A DNA stretch of 64,000 bases, from NCBI GenBank assembly GCA_016711285.1, contig JADJTG010000014.1, positions 248,001-312,000 of the forward strand, read 5' to 3'. Positions 17,665 to 27,016 of the stretch are shown here, one piece after another; within the stretch, counting starts at the first letter, position 1, and each line of letters starts with the position of its first letter. A program made the position numbers and the translations under genes. Source of the DNA: Sphingobacteriales bacterium (lineage in GTDB: Bacteria; Bacteroidota; Bacteroidia; Chitinophagales; UBA2359). The notes beneath the pieces are model-generated. The model saw only the letters and a list, made by a program, of their open reading frames with translations. It did not search any database and had not been told where the DNA came from.

Positions 17665-19482
17665 TTACAAAGCTGCCTCCGGCGGCGTATTGTTATTTTC
17701 TGTTTTTGCGTTCATTTGCTGATACAAAATGTTCATTTCGTTGCGGGCGCGCTCAATATTTTGTTGTATTTGCTCGCGAATCGGGTTGGGTTTTCCGTTG
17801 TCTTTCAAAAATCCGAGATTATTTTCATAATTGCTGATTTCATCGCGCAAGCTCTGAATTTTTTGTTCTATCGGATTGCGTTGGCTACTGCCGCGGCGTT
17901 CATACTCCTGCGATGGTGAGCTGCTGCGGTCTTGGCGCATCGTGTTCAGATGCTCTTCAAGGCGTTGTGCCCGCGCTCCGGTGCGCAAAGCTTTGGCAAT
18001 AGTAAATTTAGCATCAATTACATCTTGAAAACGCTTTGTTATTTCTTTTTTTGATTTAATAGGCACAAAACCGATTTCATTCCATTGAGCGTTATAATCG
18101 CGGAGGCGGTCAAAAGCGGTTTCTGCATTTTCTTCAACGGAGTAATTGCTGATTTCCTCGAGCAGAGCCAATTTTTTAGCCAAATTTTCTTCATAAATTA
18201 CACTAACACTTTCGTTGTGTTCTTTGCGGGCATTGAAAAACACATCACAGGCAGTTCTGAAACGCTGCCACAATTCGTTTTCCTCTTTTTGCGGCGCAGG
18301 ACCAGCAACTTTCCATTCTTTTTGTAGTTGAACAAACTGGTCGCCGGCAGCTTGCCAGTCTTGGCTGTGCTGCAAAGCCACCGCTTTTTCGCACAATGTT
18401 TTTTTGATTTCGGCACTGTTGCGGCGTATTTCGTCAATACCGCCGAAATGTTCGCGGCGTTTGTTGTAAAAAGTGTCGCATACTTGGCGAAATGCTGCCC
18501 ACGCTTCTTCGTTGTTGGTGGAGTAGCCGATTTCTTTCCATTGTGTTTGCAGGGCTTGAATTTCTTCAGTCGCTTGTTTCCACGCTTCCTGCCCTTCCAA
18601 GGGGCGTTCGCAAATCGCTTGAACGGCATCGCAGAGGTCAACTTTCTTTTTGAGATTATCGCCCATTTCTTCGCGTTTGGTGCTGTAATGACCGTCAATT
18701 TTTTGCATAATGCCATCTACATAATGACGATAATTTTGATTGATTTCGTCTTTTTTATCAATGGGTACTTGCCCACTTTCGTACCATTGTGTTTGTAAGT
18801 GGCGGAGTTCTTTCTCTACATCGCGCAAAGGCATTTCCGAAGCAGACAAAGTTTGCAAAGCGGAAATAATTTGCTGTTTGTTGTTTAAATTGCGTTGGTG
18901 GTCAATGTCGCGCATTTCACGGATTACCTGAATATGGTGCGTCATTTTGTCCATCAAAAAATTAAAATCGGATTGTGTGTCGGCGTATTCGGGAGCATTA
19001 ACGCGCCCTATTTCATTCCAGCGCAGCCGCAGTCCTTTCATTTGTTCAAAATTTACTCTTCCTTGTTCTGCCTCCTGTACCAATCCGCGCAATTCGTGGA
19101 GAAGTTCGCGTTTTGCCAATAATTTTTTTTGTTCTTCGGTAGCACTGATGATGCGGGCAATTTCAACTTTCTGATAATATTCTTTGATGAGATTATCAAA
19201 ATGCTCATCTAACATATCTTTAGATGCCGTCTTTTTCGGAGCAGCAGCAGGTGCAGGATTTTCCGCACTTGTTTCAATGTTGAGTGCTTCGGGCGGTGCG
19301 TCGTCGGTGCCGGCAATGCTGTCTGTGGCATTGTTATCATCGGCGGCAGCGGGTGTGGCAGGTGCTGTTTCGCGCAGTAAACGGCGGTAATTGCCTTGTA
19401 AATGGCGCACTTCGCGTCCTATTTTAATTAGGTCATCTTGTTTCAATAGTTGCTCTAATTGACTAATCAGTTGCTCCTTCAT
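17665..19482 (-). CDS. DUF349 repeat protein
   Basis: Cytoplasmic 605-residue protein, almost wholly helical and charged. An N-terminal basic/acidic helix (residues 1-40) is followed by an Ala/Pro/Asp-rich linker (about 40-85). About five DUF349 units come next, each with a W..G motif (LRLRWNEIGRV, LQTQWYESGQV, LQTQWKEIGYS, LQKEWKVAGPA, YNAQWNEIGFV). A C-terminal coiled coil (residues about 540-595) ends the protein. DUF349 proteins are widespread in Bacteroidota and Actinobacteria. Their biochemical role is not established, and no extra domain here hints at one. The start ATG at 19482 is preceded by a very AT-rich spacer. Confidence 0.9.
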   Translation of the reverse strand: MKEQLISQLEQLLKQDDLIKIGREVRHLQGNYRRLLRETAPATPAAADDNNATDSIAGTDDAPPEALNIETSAENPAPAAAPKKTASKDMLDEHFDNLIKEYYQKVEIARIISATEEQKKLLAKRELLHELRGLVQEAEQGRVNFEQMKGLRLRWNEIGRVNAPEYADTQSDFNFLMDKMTHHIQVIREMRDIDHQRNLNNKQQIISALQTLSASEMPLRDVEKELRHLQTQWYESGQVPIDKKDEINQNYRHYVDGIMQKIDGHYSTKREEMGDNLKKKVDLCDAVQAICERPLEGQEAWKQATEEIQALQTQWKEIGYSTNNEEAWAAFRQVCDTFYNKRREHFGGIDEIRRNSAEIKKTLCEKAVALQHSQDWQAAGDQFVQLQKEWKVAGPAPQKEENELWQRFRTACDVFFNARKEHNESVSVIYEENLAKKLALLEEISNYSVEENAETAFDRLRDYNAQWNEIGFVPIKSKKEITKRFQDVIDAKFTIAKALRTGARAQRLEEHLNTMRQDRSSSPSQEYERRGSSQRNPIEQKIQSLRDEISNYENNLGFLKDNGKPNPIREQIQQNIERARNEMNILYQQMNAKTENNNTPPEAAL

Positions 19483-20007
19483 GCTAAAATGTTGTCGGAA
19501 AAATAGTTGGTGATGAAAAAAATAAGTAAAGAGTTGCGAAGTTAGGTAAAAAATATTTTATGCAAAAAAAAACTTCATTAATAAAAAATATGTTTTTATC
19601 ATTAATATTGAACATATTTTAATATTGAACAATTTGAAGTGATTATATACGCACAAAACAAACACAAACAAATGATGATTAACACTAAAGTTTTAAGTAT
19701 AGAGAATACTTTATATTTTGGTAAAATATTTTTTAAAAAAACTATTTAAACCCGTATGATTTTAGGCTATAATGAGTCTAATTCCGCAAGTTCAAAATTT
19801 TTTATAAAAAAAGAGATACCTGATTTGCACGAGATTTTAAGCTATCATTTATCTTGTGGATATATTGCAGCATCAGATTAAATAATGAAAATTATAAACA
19901 CTTGCTTGCGATGTGAAATTTTATGCATCTTCAACGGTTTGTTTTTTTTAAAATGGATTAAAACATACAAATTCATTTAATTGCAAATAAATTTATATTG
20001 TTTTGAT
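19483..20007. promoter_or_regulatory. AT-rich divergent intergenic region with a 13-bp direct repeat
   Basis: Over 500 bp lie between the divergent DUF349 and OsmC genes. I find no ORF or RNA. The only structure is a direct repeat, TTAATATTGAACA at 19602-19614 and 19619-19631, spaced 17 bp start to start, which might be a paired binding site. No protein partner can be named. Confidence 0.35.
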
Positions 20008-20475
20008 ATGAAAAAGCATCACTATCAAGCCACTGTTCAATGGACAGGTAATGTGGGTTCGGGAACAAGCGGCTATCGCAATTATGAAAGAAGTCATACG
20101 ATTTCTATTGATAATAAAACGGATATTTTGGGTTCTTCTGACCCTGCCTTTCGCGGCGATGCTGCCAAACACAACCCCGAAGAATTATTGGTTGCTTCTT
20201 TGTCGGCGTGTCATTTGTTGTGGTATTTGCACTTGTGTGCCGAAGCAGGAGTGGTGGTGCTGGAGTATGCAGATACAGCGACAGGCATTATGCAGGAAAC
20301 CGCCACGAACGGCGGTCATTTTACGGAAGTTACGCTACACCCTTTTGTGGTGGTAGCCACTGCCGATATGACAGAAAAAGCCCTCGAACTCCACCAAAAA
20401 GCACACCAACTGTGTTTTATTGCCAATTCTGTAAATTTTCCGGTATTGCACCGCCCAACAGTAAAAGTGGCATAA
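20008..20475 (+). CDS. OsmC/Ohr-family protein
   Basis: Protein of 155 residues starting at the ATG at 20008; an in-frame TTG at 19981 gives an unlikely extension. The OsmC fold shows HNPEELLVASLSACHLLWYLHLCAEAG, containing the first catalytic Cys in the SACH context, and a C-terminal QLCFIANSV with the second Cys. Such two-Cys proteins reduce organic hydroperoxides with thiol donors. The SACHLLWYLHL form belongs to a subgroup often labelled simply OsmC family, so the physiological substrate is uncertain. The histidine kinase gene follows after 78 bp. Confidence 0.88.
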   Translation: MKKHHYQATVQWTGNVGSGTSGYRNYERSHTISIDNKTDILGSSDPAFRGDAAKHNPEELLVASLSACHLLWYLHLCAEAGVVVLEYADTATGIMQETATNGGHFTEVTLHPFVVVATADMTEKALELHQKAHQLCFIANSVNFPVLHRPTVKVA

Positions 20476-20553
20476 ATAAAAACATTCTTTTGGGTTTTCC
20501 GTTGATTGATTGAAAACGACAATTTTTTACGGATTTTTCAGCATCTTAGCAGC

Positions 20554-21729
20554 ATGAATATTTACCGACAGGAATTTTATTGGCGTATCGGCTTATTGAT
20601 TTTTGCCCTGTTCATCGTCATTGCTTCGCTTATTTATAATAATCAGCTCGCCAACAAATTATCGCAGGAGGAGCGCAAAAAAGTGGAAATGATAGGAACG
20701 GTGTATTCAAAGATTATCCAAGCCAATGAGAATACAGATTTGAGTTTTGAGTTTGCTTTTATTCAAAACAATACCACTGTGCCACTCATTATCACCGACC
20801 AGCAGGGCAATGTTCTGCGTGAATTTACGCGAAACTTAGACGAAAAAAAAATTGAAGATGATGCTTATCTGGTAAAGGAATTGCGCTCGATGAAAAAAGC
20901 CTACGAGCCGGTGACGATAGCTTTGGACAGCAACACCCATCAATATTTATACTACAAAGATTCTGAATTATTGTCGCAGTTGCGGATTTATCCTTATGTA
21001 CAACTCGGCATTATTACACTTTTTTTAGTAGTTACCTATTTTGCATTTATGTCGGCGAAGCGAGCCGAGCAAAATCAGGTGTGGGTGGGTATGGCACGCG
21101 AAACAGCACATCAAATCGGAACACCTTTGTCGTCTTTATCGGCGTGGACAGATGTGCTTGCCGAGAGCGACGAGCGCGGCACCCGCGATATAGCCGCCGA
21201 AATTTCAAATGATGTGAGCCGTTTGGAACTCATCGCCGAGCGTTTTTCCAAAATAGGCTCAAAACCCAAAATGGAAATCACACTGCTCAACACCTCTTTG
21301 CTCAAAACATTCAGATATATGGAACGTCGTGCTCCACAAAAAGTGCGCATGACCAATAACCTGACGCAGATTTCCGATATTCAGGTGCCGGCGAGTGCGC
21401 CACTTTTGGACTGGGTGTTGGAAAACCTCCTCAAAAACGCCTTAGATGCGATGGAAAGCGGCGAAGGCTCTATTTCGGTAACATTGAGCGAAACCGACCA
21501 ACACGCCGTTATTGATGTAAAAGACAGTGGAAAAGGTATTTCTAAAAGTGAATTTGAGCGGGTATTTAAACCGGGTTACAGCAGTAAAAAACGCGGTTGG
21601 GGTTTGGGGCTTTCGCTATCCAAGCGTATTATAGAAGAATACCACGACGGAAAAATTTTTGTACATCAATCTGCTTTGGGAAAAGGTACTTCGTTCAGGA
21701 TTTTATTGCCCAAACAAGTAAGCGCATAA
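20554..21729 (+). CDS. Membrane sensor histidine kinase
   Basis: Inner-membrane sensor of 391 residues starting at the ATG at 20554. Two transmembrane helices (about residues 10-30 and 150-170) bracket a small periplasmic sensor of about 120 residues. The cytoplasmic part has an H-box (ARETAHQIGTPLSSLSAW), N-box (LENLLKNALDAM), G1 (DVKDSGKGIS) and G2 (GWGLGLSLSKRIIEEYHDG). HQIGTPL in place of the more usual HELRTPL is common in Bacteroidota kinases. No response regulator is adjacent, so it is an orphan kinase. The input signal is unknown. Confidence 0.92.
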   Translation: MNIYRQEFYWRIGLLIFALFIVIASLIYNNQLANKLSQEERKKVEMIGTVYSKIIQANENTDLSFEFAFIQNNTTVPLIITDQQGNVLREFTRNLDEKKIEDDAYLVKELRSMKKAYEPVTIALDSNTHQYLYYKDSELLSQLRIYPYVQLGIITLFLVVTYFAFMSAKRAEQNQVWVGMARETAHQIGTPLSSLSAWTDVLAESDERGTRDIAAEISNDVSRLELIAERFSKIGSKPKMEITLLNTSLLKTFRYMERRAPQKVRMTNNLTQISDIQVPASAPLLDWVLENLLKNALDAMESGEGSISVTLSETDQHAVIDVKDSGKGISKSEFERVFKPGYSSKKRGWGLGLSLSKRIIEEYHDGKIFVHQSALGKGTSFRILLPKQVSA

Positions 21730-21749
21730 TAATAAAACAATTCGTTTTT

Positions 21750-22616
21750 TTATTGCACCAATAAGCGCATAAAATGAGATTCCTGATTGGCTTCTAGATT
21801 AATAACATACAAACCGCTTTCCCATTGCGCCGTAAAAATATTGAGTTGGTTGTTGCCTTCGAGCGATGCAAAAGACTGTTTGAGTAATACACGCCCCGAT
21901 AAATCACTCACCTGAATACGCACCAAACGACTCGAAGATGTATAAAAATTGAGCAAATGACTTTGGTCGCCGAGTAATTGAACCGTGGGAGCAACGGTAG
22001 GTGTTTTTGTATGCGATATGCTTGTATTTTGTTGTTCGCAATCAATCACCTGCAAGCAATATTTTGCACTGTCTTCTACTACATCATAGCACCAATCTAC
22101 TTTTGCTATGGCAGCATAAAGGTTTAGTTCTCTGAGTAAGTCGTCTAATGCTACAATGTCCGTTCCTTTGTGGTCACGCACACAAGCGATAAAATCCTGA
22201 AAAGCCATACGCCCTTCAATACAGGGATTGAGGGCTTGTACATAGGGGTTTTCTATCATCTGATAAAATTCATCTTGATTGTAGGCAAATCCCGTAAAAC
22301 AATATTCTCCGGCGGGATAAGGTGTTCCGTTGTCCTTATTGCTGAAATCAAAAATACCATCATCACTGGTGCCTATAATGTCGCCATTGGCATCATTGCT
22401 GACAATGAAAGTATAAAGTGAAGTATTGGAATTTTGTAGCGCAATTTCATTACGCAACAACATTTTTTCATTGTCGGAGCCGTCGTTGCAAATATGCGTG
22501 TAAAAAGGAGCAGTAGGTACACCCGCTTCTGCCGGACAATGTGTATTTGCCAACAGCAGATTACACCAAGTTTCCAATAAAACAAATAACAAACAAGAGA
22601 GTAGATGTTTTTGCAT
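21750..22616 (-). CDS. Secreted protein with T9SS C-terminal sorting domain
   Basis: Exported protein of 288 residues starting at the ATG at 22616 (signal MQKHLLSCLLFVLLETWC to LLANT). The mature N-terminal region (about residues 25-200) is Cys-containing and I do not recognise it. Positions from about 215 onward form a T9SS type A sorting domain: HLLNFYTSSSRLVRIQVSDL, SGRVLLKQSF, WESGLYVINLEAN and a short C-terminal strand. It is probably passed across the outer membrane and anchored on the surface. It converges with the kinase gene, with only 20 bp between the stops. Confidence 0.85.
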   Translation of the reverse strand: MQKHLLSCLLFVLLETWCNLLLANTHCPAEAGVPTAPFYTHICNDGSDNEKMLLRNEIALQNSNTSLYTFIVSNDANGDIIGTSDDGIFDFSNKDNGTPYPAGEYCFTGFAYNQDEFYQMIENPYVQALNPCIEGRMAFQDFIACVRDHKGTDIVALDDLLRELNLYAAIAKVDWCYDVVEDSAKYCLQVIDCEQQNTSISHTKTPTVAPTVQLLGDQSHLLNFYTSSSRLVRIQVSDLSGRVLLKQSFASLEGNNQLNIFTAQWESGLYVINLEANQESHFMRLLVQ

Positions 22617-22974
22617 AATACTATACAAAAATATAAAAATGCCCCGTCATTACACTATTCCATACCTCACCTTGTGCATTTTTTTGTTAAAAAAATCTGA
22701 TATACCAATATTAAAATCCTTAGTACAGATTTTAATAAAAATTATAAACTTATTAATCTATATACTGCGTATAGCAAGTGTATAAAAAATCATATATATT
22801 GTATCGTAAAAATTTACTTGTTTTTCAAAAAATACCTATTTTGCAAAGTTTTCAAAAATAACCCTTTTCTGACCAAGCCTTATTTGCAATAATATTTGAA
22901 ATAAAGTAGCTGTTTACACTGCAAAAATACATATAATAATTTCAAAATCAAAAAAATATAAGCAATACGCTCTT
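22617..22974. promoter_or_regulatory. AT-rich divergent intergenic region upstream of the TonB receptor
   Basis: The 358 bp between divergent genes should hold both promoters. I see no Fur-like or other recognisable operator, no hairpin with a T-run and no short ORF worth reporting. Confidence 0.35.
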
Positions 22975-25338
22975 ATGTTGTCAAAGTTACCCTTTTTTTT
23001 ATTTTGTTTGCTTAGTTGGTGTAGTATAAAAGCGCAAGATGCTGTGGTGTATGGTATTGTTTACGACAAAAACTCCAATGAAACGCTCATCGGTACTACT
23101 ATTGCTACCACAGTTGCCGGAAAAATGTTGGCCACCTCTGCTGACGAAAACGGCTATTACGAACTCAAATTGCCGGCGGGCAAGACCACCTTGAAAGTGA
23201 GTATGACCGGTTACAAACCCGCTTTATACGACGTGCGCGTAGATGGCGGCGAGCGAAAGGAATTGAATGTGTATTTGGAAGAAGAAAGTATAGCCATCAA
23301 TGAGGTGGTGGTGAGTGCTACCAAAAATGAAAAACCCATCAGCGAAGTAACCGTCAGTATGGATATTCTGAAGCCGAATCTGATAGAAAATACCAATGCC
23401 ACGGCTATTGACCAGACTTTGGAAAAAGTACCCGGCGTGAATATTATAGACGGGCAGGCAAATATTCGTGGCGGCAGTGGCTATTCGTATGGGGCGGGCA
23501 GCCGCGTGTTGTTGTTGGTAGATGATATGCCTATTTTAACGGGCGATGCAGGCTATACCGATTGGGGTTATATTCCTTTGGAAAATATTTCACAGGTAGA
23601 AATTATCAAAGGGGCAGCTTCGGCATTGTACGGTTCTTCGGCTCTCAACGGCGTTATTAATGTACGCACCCGCTACGCCACCAATAAACCCATTACCAAA
23701 TTTTCTATTTTCAACAGTGTTTCGCAGTATCCCAAAGAGCACGATAATATTTGGTGGAAATATAGCGGTTTGCCTTATCTGAACGATATTCCCTTCTTGT
23801 CCAACGACACTACCGTTTCCGACCCCGACAAGCGTTTTCCCGCCTCCGCCGGTTTTGATTTTCTGCACGCGCGCAAAAGTGGCAAATGGGATTTTGTAGT
23901 GGGCACGAATGTGTTTACGGAAGATAGCTGGAGACGTGAGGAAATGCGCCGCCGCCTCCGCCTCAACGGAAATATCCGCTACCGCTTTACCGATTATATG
24001 AGTGCGGGGCTTAATTTCAACGCCCAAGCCAGTAAAAGCGTGTCGTTCTTCATTTGGGGCGGTGCCGACAATACTGTCACTCCCGACGAATACTATATCT
24101 CGTGGTCGTCTGTCAAAAACCACATCAACGTAGGGCGGCAATTCAACTTAGACCCTTTCTTTATTTATACAATGCCCGAATACAATATGCGTCTGAAAGT
24201 ATTGGGGCGTTATTATCACCGCAGTTCGCAAAACAACACCAACCAAAGCACCCTGAGCGATATTTTTTATGGCGAAACGCAACTGCAAAAACACTGGGAT
24301 ACTACTTGGACAGTGACGGCGGGTCTTGTGGGTATGTACACTTGGACAGATGCCGAGCTTTACACTTCTGACGTAAATCTGATGTCGTCAAATGTGGGAG
24401 CTTATGCACAAGCCGACTGGAAATGGAAACGCTGGAATGTGTCTTTGGGAACGCGCTACGAAATGAATGCCATAACAGGCGTAAACAGCGAAAATAATCC
24501 CGACTCTCAGGCACCCAAAGATAAAGAAGCCAAACCGGTGGTGCGGATAGGTGCAAATTATCATTTGGCTGCTGCTACCTATTTGCGTGCTTCTTTTGGT
24601 CAAGGGTATCGCTTCCCGACCATCGCCGAGAAGTTTGTAGAAACAAATATCGGACAAATCAATATTTTCTCCAGCCCTGCGCTTAACTCCGAAACCGGAT
24701 ACAGTGCCGAGTTGGGATTAAAACAAGGCATACAAATCAGTGAATGGAAAGGGATTGCAGATGCTTCTGTATTTTATACGGAGTATCAGGATATGATGGA
24801 ATTTACTTTTGGAGTATATGATGACGGCATTGGCTTTCGCTCGCTTAATATAGGTGATACGCGCGTTACAGGTTTTGAAGTATCCTTGATGGGACAAGGC
24901 AGAGTCGGAAATGTGCCCATTTCTCTATTGTTGGGTTACACTCATCTTAATCCGCAATTTAAAACTTTCAATGATGCCGTAAAACAAAGCACATCTAACC
25001 CTGACAAAAATGTATTGAAATATCGTTTTCGCCATACAGCCAAAGCCGATATAGAAGGCAGCTACAAACGCTGGGTAATGGGCGGCGCACTGCGCTACTA
25101 CAGTTTTATGGAAGCCATAGATATTGTATTCCAAAATCTCATTCCGGGATTAAATAATTATCGCAAAACCTACACCAAAGGCGACATCGTAGCCGATATA
25201 CGTCTTGCTTATCAACTCAACGAATATTCAAAAGTATCTGTATTGGTGAATAATCTTTTCAATCATCGTTATACACTGCGCCCTGCTCTGATAGAAGCAC
25301 CACGCACTTTTACCATCAAATACGCCTACGATTTTTAG
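22975..25338 (+). CDS. TonB-dependent outer membrane receptor
   Basis: Outer-membrane active transporter of 787 residues. A signal peptide (ends SIKAQ) is followed by a CarboxypepD_reg-like beta-sandwich (about residues 22-110: GIVYDKNSNETLIGTTI, GYYELKLPAGKTTLKVSM), characteristic of Bacteroidota receptors. The plug domain is at about 110-230 (INEVVVSATK, VPGVNIIDGQANIRGGSGYSYG, ASALYGSSALNGVINVRT). A 22-strand barrel ends in an aromatic C-terminal residue (KYAYDF). No SusD partner follows, so this is not a SusCD polysaccharide system. The ligand could be a siderophore, cobalamin, haem or another compound. Confidence 0.94.
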   Translation: MLSKLPFFLFCLLSWCSIKAQDAVVYGIVYDKNSNETLIGTTIATTVAGKMLATSADENGYYELKLPAGKTTLKVSMTGYKPALYDVRVDGGERKELNVYLEEESIAINEVVVSATKNEKPISEVTVSMDILKPNLIENTNATAIDQTLEKVPGVNIIDGQANIRGGSGYSYGAGSRVLLLVDDMPILTGDAGYTDWGYIPLENISQVEIIKGAASALYGSSALNGVINVRTRYATNKPITKFSIFNSVSQYPKEHDNIWWKYSGLPYLNDIPFLSNDTTVSDPDKRFPASAGFDFLHARKSGKWDFVVGTNVFTEDSWRREEMRRRLRLNGNIRYRFTDYMSAGLNFNAQASKSVSFFIWGGADNTVTPDEYYISWSSVKNHINVGRQFNLDPFFIYTMPEYNMRLKVLGRYYHRSSQNNTNQSTLSDIFYGETQLQKHWDTTWTVTAGLVGMYTWTDAELYTSDVNLMSSNVGAYAQADWKWKRWNVSLGTRYEMNAITGVNSENNPDSQAPKDKEAKPVVRIGANYHLAAATYLRASFGQGYRFPTIAEKFVETNIGQINIFSSPALNSETGYSAELGLKQGIQISEWKGIADASVFYTEYQDMMEFTFGVYDDGIGFRSLNIGDTRVTGFEVSLMGQGRVGNVPISLLLGYTHLNPQFKTFNDAVKQSTSNPDKNVLKYRFRHTAKADIEGSYKRWVMGGALRYYSFMEAIDIVFQNLIPGLNNYRKTYTKGDIVADIRLAYQLNEYSKVSVLVNNLFNHRYTLRPALIEAPRTFTIKYAYDF

Positions 25339-25482
25339 CACCGCAAAATAAACAGAGCGTTTAAAAGCGCGCTGAAAAAAGGCTTGTTTGAAAGAAAGAG
25401 TATAAGATGTGTTTGTTATTGTAACTATTTTTCCGCAATAGCGGTTATTTTATAACAACTTTAAAACAAACAAGCCAATAAC

Positions 25483-25971
25483 ATGGAATTAGAAAGTGTT
25501 AAATCGTGGAGGCGGCTGAACGGAGAAAGAATACTGACTCCCCTGAAAGAAGCCGTCAAGAAAACCTTGGAAGAAGAACGCGAAAAAGGCAACGAACTCA
25601 AAGTGTGTATCGGTACAGACTCGCAGGTGTATAGCCACGAAATAGAGTTTGCCACCGTTATTGTGTTTTTGCGCAAAGGCAAAGGCGGTTTTATGTTTAT
25701 CAGCAACGACAGCGTGCGCCAGAACATGAGCCTCAAAGAACGTATGCTCACCGAAGTGGCGCGTTCTATTGGTGTGGCGTATGAGTTGTGCGATTTATTT
25801 GATACCTACCAGGTAGATATGGAAATCCACGCTGACATCAATACCAATCCGCAGTTCAAATCCAACGAAGCACTGAGCGAAGCGGTGGGTTATATTTTAG
25901 GAATGGGCTTTGCATTTAAAGCAAAACCCGATGCTTTCGCAAGCTCGTCCTGTGCCAATAAGGTGGTATAA
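25483..25971 (+). CDS. YkuK-like ribonuclease H-fold protein (DUF458)
   Basis: Protein of 162 residues resembling Bacillus YkuK. It carries the family motif CIGTDSQVY (near residue 45) followed by ATVIVFLRKGKGG, and the second conserved region MEIHADINTNPQFKSNEAL plus GYILGMGFAFKAKPDAFAS. The acidic residues (Asp in GTDSQ and in HADIN) fit an RNase H-like active-site arrangement. No biochemical activity is firmly established for this family. It is a monocistronic gene followed by a strong terminator. Confidence 0.85.
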   Translation: MELESVKSWRRLNGERILTPLKEAVKKTLEEEREKGNELKVCIGTDSQVYSHEIEFATVIVFLRKGKGGFMFISNDSVRQNMSLKERMLTEVARSIGVAYELCDLFDTYQVDMEIHADINTNPQFKSNEALSEAVGYILGMGFAFKAKPDAFASSSCANKVV

Positions 25972-25998
25972 TAAAAAAAAAGAGATAAATGATACCCG

Positions 25999-26044
25999 AA
26001 AGATTTTCAACAGACTTTGCCGCCGAAGTCTGCTGAAAATCTTT
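25999..26044 (+). terminator. Rho-independent terminator after the YkuK-like gene
   Basis: A long stem (25999-26017 with 26026-26044) contains one A-C mismatch and an 8-nt loop, followed by T7. Confidence 0.88.
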
Positions 26045-26122
26045 TTTTGTATTTATGCCTGATTTTTTGAAAAAACATCAACGTTTTTAAAATTTTTATG
26101 TTTCTTTCTCAAAAAAAAATTC

Positions 26123-27010
26123 ATGTCCCAATCCAACAACAATATCAATATTCGCATCGGCGGCGTACCCGAACATTTTAATATGCCTTGGTTTATAGCA
26201 ATGGAGCGCGGCATTTTTCAAAATAAACCCTACGAAGTGGAGTGGGAGGAGTACGGCGGCGGCACCGGAGCTATGTGCAAAGCCCTGCGGGAAGGCACTT
26301 TGGATATCGCTGTTGCGCTCACCGAAGGCATCGTGGCAGATTTGGTGCGCGGCAATCCGTCAAAAATTGTGCGTTTGTTTGTAAAAACTCCTTTGGTGTG
26401 GGGCATTCATACGGGGGCGCAATCGCCGTATCAGCACGCCGATGAACTCAATGGGAAAATATATGCCATCAGTCGCAAATTGTCGGGTTCGCATCTGATG
26501 AGTTGTATTTATGCCGAAAACAACGCCTGGAATCCGCAGGAGCAGCAATTTTTGGAGATAGGCAATCTCAAAGGTGGTATAGCCGCCTTGGAAAACGGCA
26601 CTGCTGATGCTTTTTTGTGGGAAAAATTTATGACACAGCCCTTTGTTCAATCGGGAGCAGTGCGGCGCATTGGCGAATGTATTACACCTTGGCCTTGTTT
26701 TGTGGTAGCAGCCCGCGAAGCGGTATTGGAGCAGCACCTAAATGTTGTTGCCGACATTATGGACACTATTTCGCGGATATGCCTCGATTTTATGAGCGAC
26801 CCGCAGGCGATAGAGCAAATAGCGTGGCGATTTCAGTTGAGTTATACAGATGCCGAAACGTGGTTCAACCAAACTGAGTGGGCGAGTAGCAATCGCGTAT
26901 CGCGCAAAATGCTACTCAATGTGTTGCACAGCCTCCGCAAAGTAGGCATAATAGACAGAAGTGCAGCCCCCCAGACCCTATGCAGCACATTGACGGAGTT
27001 GGTGGGGTGA
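26123..27010 (+). CDS. Leaderless periplasmic-binding-protein-like protein (NMT1/Ca3427 type)
   Basis: Protein of 295 residues with the type 2 solute-binding fold of the NMT1/SsuA/THI5 group: IRIGGVPEHFNMPWFIAMERGIF, the Gly-rich GGGTGAMCKALREGTLDIAVALTEG, LNGKIYAISRKLSGS and LKGGIAALENGTADAFLWE. It lacks any signal peptide or lipobox, and the N-terminus (MSQSNNNINIRIGG) runs straight into the first strand, so it should be cytoplasmic. No ABC permease or ATPase is adjacent. It resembles the Candida Ca3427-like subgroup of binding proteins. The ligand is unknown, possibly a small aromatic or pyrimidine. The stop lies 6 bp from the convergent rsmG stop. Confidence 0.8.
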   Translation: MSQSNNNINIRIGGVPEHFNMPWFIAMERGIFQNKPYEVEWEEYGGGTGAMCKALREGTLDIAVALTEGIVADLVRGNPSKIVRLFVKTPLVWGIHTGAQSPYQHADELNGKIYAISRKLSGSHLMSCIYAENNAWNPQEQQFLEIGNLKGGIAALENGTADAFLWEKFMTQPFVQSGAVRRIGECITPWPCFVVAAREAVLEQHLNVVADIMDTISRICLDFMSDPQAIEQIAWRFQLSYTDAETWFNQTEWASSNRVSRKMLLNVLHSLRKVGIIDRSAAPQTLCSTLTELVG

Positions 27011-27016
27011 GGAAAA

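Noticed and set aside
22975..25338. SusC-type polysaccharide receptor
   Set aside because: No SusD-like lipoprotein follows, and the receptor, at 787 residues, is shorter than typical SusC proteins.
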